Assembly (NCBI GenBank): GCA_963776055.1
Contig: CAVZLD010000018.1
Location: 50,381 to 114,380 of the forward strand
Source of the DNA: CAVZLD01 sp963776055
GTDB lineage: Bacteria; Planctomycetota; Planctomycetia; Pirellulales; Pirellulaceae
Direction of reading: 5' to 3'
DNA: 64,000 bases
The first letter of the stretch is position 1. Each line of letters begins with the position of its first letter. The notes below the pieces were generated by a model. That model was not told the origin of the DNA and did no database searches. It worked only from the letters and a program-made list of their open reading frames with translations. This document shows positions 35,917 to 41,662 of the stretch, piece by piece. Both the position numbers and the translations under genes were made by a program.

Positions 35917-36330
35917 CTAGGTGACAAACTGCGCCGATTGACGCTGGTTGTTGCGGGCGACTTCGTGAAACAGCTCCCAATACTGACGTCCGACATGGGG
36001 CCAGAACATCGATCTTGCGTATCGGTAGGCCCGGCGCCGTGTTTCCGCCAACAGTGCGGTGTCCGTTATCAGCCGCAACGTGGCGGTGGCCATGGCTGCG
36101 CTGTCTGCGAATGGAACAAGTAAGCCGCGTCCATCAGCCAGCACTTCTTCCGCGTAGAGATAGGGCGTGCTGACAACCGCACCAACGCCGGCCATGGCGT
36201 AAGCCATCGTCCCGCTGGCGATTTGGTCTTTTCCGGGGTATGGCGTAACGAAAACGTCACATGACCGCAAATGAACAAGCAGGTCGGGTAAACTGAGATA
36301 CTGGTTGATGAACCGTACATGGTTGCGCAC
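35917..36330 (-). CDS. GT4 glycosyltransferase, C-terminal fragment
   Basis: This is the last third of the GT4 gene that starts at 37088; coding in this frame resumes near 36348 (LADSLGVRNHVRFINQYL) after the second frameshift. It shows the donor-nucleotide half: LPDLLVHLRSCDVFVTPYPG, then ASGTMAYAMAGVGAVVSTPY, YAEEVLADGRGLLVPF and the C-terminal helix RRRAYRYARSMFWPHVGRQY. These are the closing elements of GT-B retaining glycosyltransferases. The stop is 56 bases before the start of the toroid gene, consistent with cotranscription. Confidence 0.8.
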   Translation of the reverse strand: MRNHVRFINQYLSLPDLLVHLRSCDVFVTPYPGKDQIASGTMAYAMAGVGAVVSTPYLYAEEVLADGRGLLVPFADSAAMATATLRLITDTALLAETRRRAYRYARSMFWPHVGRQYWELFHEVARNNQRQSAQFVT

Positions 36331-37039
36331 GCCCAGTGAATCGGCGAGTCTGGCTCAGCCCTTCGCGATAAACTTCACCCTCTTGGCGCTTTACCTGCGG
36401 GTGAGTTACACCGACGATCAAGTAGATCGCTTCAGGACATGTAGTCACAATCTGCGGCATCGCGCGGATCATGTGTTCCAGACCCTTGCCGGAGTTGATC
36501 AGGCCGAATGTGCAGATGACCTTGCGGCCCGAGAGCCCGAGAGCGTCCTTATGGCGATCGTCACGAGCAAAAGCGACGGTAGGCACGCCGTGCGGAATGA
36601 CCACGATTGAGGAAGCGGATACACCATATGCGTCTGTCAGCAGGTGGGCGGCAATTTTCGTCATCACGACGACGTTGCTGCGTGCTGCGATCTCGCGAAC
36701 CAATTGCCGCGGAACCGCATCAGGCTGCATTAACAATGTGTGCAATGTTGTGACGATTGGCTTTTCACAGTGATGTATGAATTCCATCACGCGACCGCCC
36801 CAGTTGTCGGGGTAGAGACCGAACTCGTGCTGGAGACTCACCACGTCATAGGGACCATCGTTGGCTACTTCTGCTGCCAAGCGATATTCATGGGGACGGC
36901 TGTTGTCAATCATATGGACTACTCGCGGATCGCTTGCGCAGCGTGCGAGTCTTTTGAATTGCGATGATCGATGACACATCGTGGCCCGCTGCCAGATCGA
37001 CTGCGTCAGCCGAATCCTTGGTAAAGGTCGCCAAGCCAC
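36257..37039 (-). CDS. GT4 glycosyltransferase, central fragment
   Basis: Family sequence runs from about 36930 (SDPRVVHMIDNSRPHEYRLA) to about 36348. Before and after that the frame is nonsense. It includes DVVSLQHEFGLYPDNWGGRV, VTTLHTLLMQPDAVPRQLV, NVVVMTKIAAHLLTDAYGV, VVIPHGVPTVAF and GLSGRKVICTFGLINSGKGLEHMI, which leads into YLIVGVTHPQVK. This is the usual GT4 acceptor domain, linker and start of the donor domain. The full three-fragment protein would be about 390 residues. It is the first enzyme of the operon, after a small unknown gene at 37176-37598. Confidence 0.8.
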   Translation of the reverse strand: MAWRPLPRIRLTQSIWQRATMCHRSSQFKRLARCASDPRVVHMIDNSRPHEYRLAAEVANDGPYDVVSLQHEFGLYPDNWGGRVMEFIHHCEKPIVTTLHTLLMQPDAVPRQLVREIAARSNVVVMTKIAAHLLTDAYGVSASSIVVIPHGVPTVAFARDDRHKDALGLSGRKVICTFGLINSGKGLEHMIRAMPQIVTTCPEAIYLIVGVTHPQVKRQEGEVYREGLSQTRRFTGRAQPCTVHQPVSQFTRPACSFAVM

Positions 37040-37088
37040 ACTTCTCTGGGGGATATGTCGATACGAACAGTGGCTTCACATTCTTCAC
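36906..37088 (-). CDS. GT4 glycosyltransferase, N-terminal fragment
   Basis: ATG 37088 begins KNVKPLFVSTYPPEKCGLAT, the characteristic first strand and glycine-rich loop of GT4 enzymes of this subgroup, followed by FTKDSADAVDLAAGHDVSSI. The frame breaks between about 36920 and 36945, after which SDPRVVHMIDNSRPHEY appears in the next frame. It starts 88 bases downstream of the end of the small gene 37176-37598. Confidence 0.75.
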   Translation of the reverse strand: MKNVKPLFVSTYPPEKCGLATFTKDSADAVDLAAGHDVSSIIAIQKTRTLRKRSASSPYD

Positions 37089-37175
37089 GCGACGACTCCT
37101 TTACGGGGACCAGTTGAATCGAATGACGGCGACGGAAATCACACTCATCATCCGCGGATACAGTTCAGCACTCGT

Positions 37176-37598
37176 TCACTTCTGCGATTCTGTTAGTTGA
37201 TAAGCATCTGCCGCCGAGTCGAATGTCAGGTGGTGCGTCCAACTGATGTGCGTCGCCCCCTGCTCATGGGCCTCCAGGACTGCCTCCATCGTGACCGCAT
37301 AGAGGTGGGGCTCACACGGTCCAGATGCATCGAGCGCCACGATTTTGAGGCACCGTTCGCCGGCCTTGCGTGGGCCGGAAATGCCCACCTGATTTCGAAG
37401 GTAGCCCTTGACCAGCGGGTAGGGTGCTAGCTGCAATGGACTGGCACAACTGAATTCGTCGTAGGATGCTTTGCCAGAAAAACCAAAGATTGCCACGCAT
37501 TCCAGGGAACCAAAATTCGCGACACTTGGGCCCAGAGGCTCCTTGTTGTGAATCAATAGATAGTACGGCGTGGCGATAACTAGTTCGCTGACGAGCAT
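37176..37598 (-). CDS. Conserved-looking hypothetical protein heading the GT/GH130 operon (140 aa)
   Basis: 140 residues with mixed alpha/beta composition and no signal peptide or membrane helix: VSELVIATPYYLLIHNKEPL, ECVAIFGFSGKASYDEFSCA, YPLVKGYLRNQVGISGPRKA, then KIVALDASGPCEPHLYAVTM and ATHISWTHHLTFDSAADAY. I do not recognise the family. It lies 87 bases upstream of the GT4 gene on the same strand and may be its operon leader. About 280 bases upstream of its start is the first copy of the structured RNA element that ends in a terminator. Confidence 0.6.
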   Translation of the reverse strand: MLVSELVIATPYYLLIHNKEPLGPSVANFGSLECVAIFGFSGKASYDEFSCASPLQLAPYPLVKGYLRNQVGISGPRKAGERCLKIVALDASGPCEPHLYAVTMEAVLEAHEQGATHISWTHHLTFDSAADAYQLTESQK

Positions 37599-37876
37599 GA
37601 TATTTCCTCTTCGGGAGCGATACGGGGCCTTGCGCTACTCCGTTACGGTGCGCAGGAAACGGACTAGTGGCGGTTCCAAAAACCGGGAGCCTCGCCCTCC
37701 CGAATCACGGTTTTGAAATGCGCTCCAGGACTTCCAACGGAAGTTGCTGGCACTTCATCGCTCACTTATGACCATTCGCCGCGTCGCAGCGAATCACGCG
37801 CTCGAGTGAACAAACCACGATTTGTTGCGGCAAAAGCGTTGACAGTCGTGTAAATGTTCCGAGCAGAATGAGCGAA

Positions 37877-37930
37877 AAGAAAAAAGCCGACGTGGGATGA
37901 CACCTTAAGCAGGTGCCATTCCATGTCGGC
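37877..37930 (-). terminator. Intrinsic terminator of RNA copy 1
   Basis: On the minus strand GCCGACATGG pairs with CCACGTCGGC (one A-C mismatch), and the inner ATGGCACCT pairs with AGGTGTCAT around a GCTTA loop. The stem is followed by TTTTTTCTTTT. That is a strong factor-independent terminator, and it would stop transcription before the downstream operon unless it is controlled. Confidence 0.7.
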
Positions 37931-37989
37931 TTACTCTTTAACGAGCCTCCTGCTGTCACAGGGTGCTCTTTATCTAGTCATCCGAAATG
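37877..37989 (-). ncRNA. Candidate structured RNA, copy 1 (leader or small RNA ending in a terminator)
   Basis: Read on the minus strand, it starts with TTTCGGATGACTA (complement of 37975-37987). A small stem-loop follows (GAGC/GCTC and CCTG/CAGG pairs, 37943-37968), then the single-stranded GTTAAAGAGTAA (37931-37942), and then a long hairpin with a T-rich end. The same order, with the same unpaired blocks but different stem sequences, occurs at 39167-39274. Conserved loops with changing but still pairing stems point to a functional RNA. It matches no riboswitch I can name. Confidence 0.5.
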
Positions 37990-38239
37990 TGGATCATTTA
38001 TCTGCAGCAGGTGCAAGAGTGCGCCCGCGTGCTGAACACGACTGAGCTTACCTCTTTTTTCCCTTCAGAACAAGGACTCGCATCCGGTTTCGTCACCGGA
38101 CAAGCACCGGAACAGAGCAGTTGCGTTACATTGGACGCTGTGCGATTTACCGCTGCGGCATTGCAGTGAATCGGATAAAATGACGCGCTGGGTGATGGTC
38201 GATCTTGGTTTCCGGCATTTACGATTCGTTGGCCGACGG

Positions 38240-38629
38240 ATGACGCGCATGAAAACACAAGGAGAAATTGAGTCTGCCATTTGCGAAGGGATATCGCGCT
38301 TCGAGCAGGAATACATGGGCCGTGGTCCCAAGGACATCCGATCCCATCTGATCGGCGATCTGCTGGTGGTTCGCTTGCAGGGCGTATTGACTGCGGCTGA
38401 GCAACACCTGGTGAAGGCGCTTCCCGCAGAAAAGGGACGCGATCTGCTGAAGCAAGTGCGATCGCAACTGATCGAAATCGCAAGGCCGGCCTTGGAATCA
38501 CTGGTCCGCGACGTCACTGGCGTCGACGTACGCAGCCTGCACCACGACGTTAGTACCGTATCGGGTGAGGAGATCGTCTTGTTTACACTCTTCGAGACAC
38601 CTCAATTTCGGACGCTTCACAAGCGATAG
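38240..38629 (+). CDS. DUF2294 / MpsC-family protein
   Basis: About 130 residues; the start is ATG 38240 or ATG 38249 (MKTQGEIESAICEGISRFEQ). Family features are the N-terminal helix, then EYMGRGPKDIRSHLIGDLLV, VVRLQGVLTAAEQHLVKAL, GRDLLKQVRSQLIEIARPAL, VRDVTGVDVRSLHHDVST and EEIVLFTLFE. These match DUF2294 (PF10057), whose staphylococcal member MpsC was linked to a sodium-dependent membrane-potential system. The biochemical role here is unknown. No MpsA/MpsB partner is nearby. The gene lies between the two structured-RNA copies and converges on the BON-domain gene. Confidence 0.82.
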   Translation: MTRMKTQGEIESAICEGISRFEQEYMGRGPKDIRSHLIGDLLVVRLQGVLTAAEQHLVKALPAEKGRDLLKQVRSQLIEIARPALESLVRDVTGVDVRSLHHDVSTVSGEEIVLFTLFETPQFRTLHKR

Positions 38630-38778
38630 TCCATTCCGGGAACTCGATGTGCACCGGTTCGATCTGGTCGTCGCTTTTGTTGCATCATTCGAATTGTACT
38701 TGCGCAACCCTTTCGTGAGGGGATGGAGAGGACTGAAAGTAACCGCGACCGAACCTTCGTGCAATGTGATTGTCACCT

Positions 38779-39027
38779 CTACGTCCAGGTCTTGCGCTTC
38801 ACTTCCACGCGGAGTTGGTCGATCACGCGGCGGACGCCCGCTACAGAAGAGGCCGCCTTCAGGACAAGGCGGCGTTCATGCTCGTGAGCAATCGTACCAC
38901 TCATCGTCACATCACCGCTACGAACGGTGGCGGTAACCTGGCTGGGCTTGCCTGCGCCAATACGCGACAGTCGCTGTACCACGTTTCTCAAAAGGGTCTT
39001 GTCGGGAACCACATTTCCAAGTGCCAT
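38779..39027 (-). CDS. BON-domain protein
   Basis: 82 residues from ATG 39027 (MALGNVVPDKTLLRNVVQRL). The frame stays open upstream to 39210, but that part runs through the RNA element and is not protein-like. A single BON domain is visible: KTLLRNVVQRLSRIGAG, VTATVRSGDVTMSGTIAHEH with the conserved glycine, and AASSVAGVRRVIDQLRVEV. BON domains are thought to bind phospholipid or peptidoglycan surfaces and are common in stress-induced proteins such as OsmY. There is no signal peptide here. Its leader of about 140 bases follows the second structured-RNA copy. Confidence 0.82.
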   Translation of the reverse strand: MALGNVVPDKTLLRNVVQRLSRIGAGKPSQVTATVRSGDVTMSGTIAHEHERRLVLKAASSVAGVRRVIDQLRVEVKRKTWT

Positions 39028-39166
39028 CGCCGTGCCTCCGAATCGAGTGGACAAACAGGGAGAATCTTCTACCGTGGCGCAGCCAATGGTTGTCGGTCGG
39101 CGCCCAGCGGCCGACCAATCCTCCGATCGGGCATTCGCTGGAACCCAAAACCGTCGCCAAGCGCAT

Positions 39167-39214
39167 AAAAAAACCGATATAGCGGAACACACCATGGTGC
39201 TCTGCCACATCGGT
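39167..39214 (-). terminator. Intrinsic terminator of RNA copy 2
   Basis: On the minus strand ACCGATGTGG pairs imperfectly with CCGCTATATCGGT, enclosing GAGCACC pairing with GGTGTGTTC around a short loop. Seven T follow (39167-39173, as A on the plus strand). It corresponds in position to the copy 1 terminator. Confidence 0.7.
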
Positions 39215-39274
39215 TTACTCTTTAACTAGCCCCCTGGGACTACCAGATTGCTGTTTACTTAGTCATCCGAAAAG
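39167..39274 (-). ncRNA. Candidate structured RNA, copy 2 (upstream of the BON-domain gene)
   Basis: On the minus strand it carries the same TTTCGGATGACTA block (complement of 39260-39272), a stem-loop with AGC/GCT and CTGG/CCAG pairs (39228-39252), the same GTTAAAGAGTAA block (39215-39226) and a terminator hairpin. Compared with copy 1 the stem arms differ in sequence but still pair, while the unpaired blocks are unchanged. It ends about 140 bases before the BON-domain start, a position typical of a cis-acting leader or of a separate small RNA. Confidence 0.5.
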
Positions 39275-40338
39275 CGGTGGCGCGGAAGAGGTCCTTTCGC
39301 CACCCGAATTCCAATCGTATTGTACGACATTCGATCAACAAAACAAGGAGAAGAACAAGGAAACGGGGCTGTCTGGAAAGGTCCCCGTTCCTGGGTTTCG
39401 CTTCTTGTCGTTGCGTATTGGGCGTGCATCCGAACCCAAAGCGCCAGCGAAGTTCGCTTCGCCGCTTCCGAGCACCTCGCCCGCATCCGAACCCGAAGCG
39501 GGTCCGCTTCGCCGCTTCCGAGCACCTCGCCCGTCCATCCCAACCCGAAGCGCCAGCGAAGGGGTCCGCTCCACCGCTTCCGAGCACCTCGCCCGCCGAT
39601 CCGAACCCGAAGTGCCAGCGAGGAAGACACATTCCCACGGATCGAAAGTATTCCCTCGCTGACGCTTCGGGTTGCGACGGATCGCAACGCACAACTTCAA
39701 AGAGCGTCAGCGAAGGGGTCCACTCCGCCGTTCCCGAGCACCTCGCCCGTCCATCCCAACCCAAAGCGCCAGCGAAGGGGTCCGCTCCGCTGCTTCCGAG
39801 CACCTCGCCCGCCGATCCGAACCCGAAGCGCCAGCGAGGAAGACACATTCCCACGGATCGAAAGTATTCCCTCGCTTACGCTTTGGGTTGCGACGGATCG
39901 CAACGCGCAACTTCAAAAAAGCGCCAGCGAGAGAATCGGTGGCAGCGACCGCTCACGTTCCCTTGCGAACGCTTCGGGTTGCGATGCGATGCGGCATTTC
40001 GGCCGAAAAGGTGTTCTTCAAGGGCCAGTGCGTAAATCCAACAGTTCCGCTTCGGGGGCACCGAATTCATCGGATACAACAGCAACGCGACGGCTGTTCG
40101 TTTCGGCTGCTTCCATGGCAGGATCTCGCAAAGAACGTCTTTCACGGTGCGGTGAAGGGATGCCGAGTCTATCAGACGGCGATATATTTGGAGCGTTCAG
40201 AATCGCTCTCAGCCAAGACGCGGAGGACACTGCGGTACGGTGGCCTTCGACGGTTGCCAGATCTTCGCACGTGTTCTCTGCGACAGGGGCGGAAAACCAT
40301 GGCTCGAGTCACGAATGACTGCCGGAGGTGACGTAGTA
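39275..40338. other. ~1 kb repeat-rich intergenic region
   Basis: It holds two tandem ~216-bp units and further arms of the dispersed palindromic family between 39430 and 39990. The rest (39990-40338) shows no gene. Several long open frames cross the repeats on both strands with the tell-tale peptides NPKRQR, SLTLRV and SQPEAPAKG; these are translations of the repeat and should not be called as genes. Confidence 0.65.
39492..39923. repeat. Two ~216-bp tandem units, each containing a palindromic element
   Basis: Units 39492-39707 and 39708-39923 are offset by 216 bases. Both contain TTCCGAGCACCTCGCC-type blocks, a GTCCATCCCAACCC block, an arm CGCCAGCGAAGGGGTCC, and a 71-bp element with the arms AACCCGAAG(T/C)GCCAGCGAG and CTCGCT(G/T)ACGCT around ACATTCCCACGGATCG (39603-39674 and 39816-39890). 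The spacer matches that of the elements at 4269 and 8318 only loosely, so this is a subfamily. Confidence 0.75.
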
Positions 40339-41662
40339 ATGTGGCAACGAAGAAAAGGGCGGCGAGTTTCTTTTCCTCATTCGGCATCCCTGGAGTCTCT
40401 GGAAGATCGGCGTCTCTTGCCGCTAGAAGCTTTCTTGTCCAGCGGCATCGTACTCGAGTCCCTCGGCCGATGGCACGTTTGGTGAGCCTGTGTTTTCGGA
40501 GGACGTGGGTGGACGATATCCCTCTCTGTCACTTGTTGGTGATTTGAACCAAGATGGAGTCCCCGAAATCGCCGTGACACGCGACAGTAGCACAGCCACG
40601 ATCTATACCGGGTCCACTGACGGGGCCTTCACCGAATGGGCCACGATAGAAAGTAGCCACAGCACACTGCAGCCGCTGGACATCGACGGAGACGGCTGGG
40701 TCGATCTCGTGGTACCAAGCTATTACTTTCAAGATGAGGATTCGTCTGGCGTTGTGGCTTGGAAAAACCTGGGGGACGGAAACTGGTCGGACGGTTATCG
40801 CCTTCCTCTCTTGCGTGACGCTCGTACACTTGCGCAAGCCGACATCGATCAGGACGGTTATTTTGACTTGATTGCCTTAATCGGCGACTACAGTTCGCCT
40901 GGCGGGGGCGTAGCGATTCTGGCCGGTCAACCGGATGGTACTTTGGCAGATCCGGTGATGCACATGTTTGCGCCCGGAGGACTCTTTGGGGATGACTACT
41001 TGTCCGAGGGTGACACACCATCCGATTGGCTGCGCATAGAGGATGTCGATGACGACCGCGACTTGGATCTGCTGGTGCGCGGATATCAGGGATTCGGATT
41101 GATCCAGAACGAAGCCAGCCAGCGTTGGCCGCTGGGGGACGTGGATCACAGCGGCAAGGTGGACGGGCGCGACATCGACGCCCTTTCTCAAGTGCTTCGG
41201 CATGGGATCCCCCATCCGTTGGCTTTCGACCTGACCGGCGACCTGCGCACGGATCGGGAGGACACCGAATACCTCGTCGGCGAACTGCTCGGTACCAGTC
41301 CCGGCGATGCCAATCTGGACGGCCAGTTTACCTCGGCCGATATCGTCACCGTGTTTCAAGCGGGCTACTACGAGGCGGACAACGGTTGGCGGCAGGGCAG
41401 GCGAACGGGACTGCGACTCAGATCAGTCGGTCCAACTGCTCCAGCACCCATTGCCGGGCGGGACCGCCTCCAAACGATGTTCCCTGATTGGCCGCCCCAC
41501 GAAACACGTTTACGTGCCAGCCCCAAGAGCGAAGCGTTTGCACTTTCGGCTGTGTCATCTTCTGGAAACGCTCCTCGAAATCTGGCAGACCCTTCACATG
41601 TCCCTGAATCCGACCGGCCCGACCGACCACCAGCAACGGAACTTTGGGACAGAACGGAGTGA
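40339..41662 (+). CDS. Secreted FG-GAP/VCBS-repeat protein with truncated dockerin-like end (frameshifted)
   Basis: ATG 40339 gives MWQRRKGRRVSF and the leader SLESLEDRRLLPLEA, the planctomycete export motif. The frame shifts at the CCC 40460-40462, after which SADGTFGEPVFSEDVGGRYP and FG-GAP-type Ca-binding repeats follow: VGDLNQDGVPEIAV, LDIDGDGWVDLVV, ADIDQDGYFDLIAL and EDVDDDRDLDLLV, suggesting a beta-propeller. The end has GDVDHSGKVDGRDIDALSQV and a dockerin-like first half (SPGDANLDGQFTSADIVTVFQ, GYYE). The second half, which should read EGDWNGDG..., breaks down near 41395. The frame then runs on over the 3' end of the opposite gene to 41662, so the last ~85 residues are not reliable. 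A surface or extracellular protein of unknown function. Confidence 0.7.

Larger units (their letters stand above)
37599..38239. other. Intergenic region holding the structured-RNA copy 1; otherwise no gene
   Basis: Divergent space between the GT/GH130 operon (minus) and the MpsC-like gene (plus). The only structure is the RNA candidate at 37877-37989. The 278 bases between its terminator and ATG 37598, and the 250 bases to the MpsC-like start, show no convincing reading frame. Confidence 0.5.

Noticed and set aside
37762..37959. A 65-codon minus-strand frame over the RNA copy 1 region
   Set aside because: It overlaps the terminator hairpin and has no ribosome site or family likeness; the RNA structure explains the region better.
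39255..40331. Several 120-330-codon frames with NPKRQR/SQPEAPAKG peptides
   Set aside because: They are translations of the 216-bp and 71-bp repeats in all frames and overlap each other on both strands.
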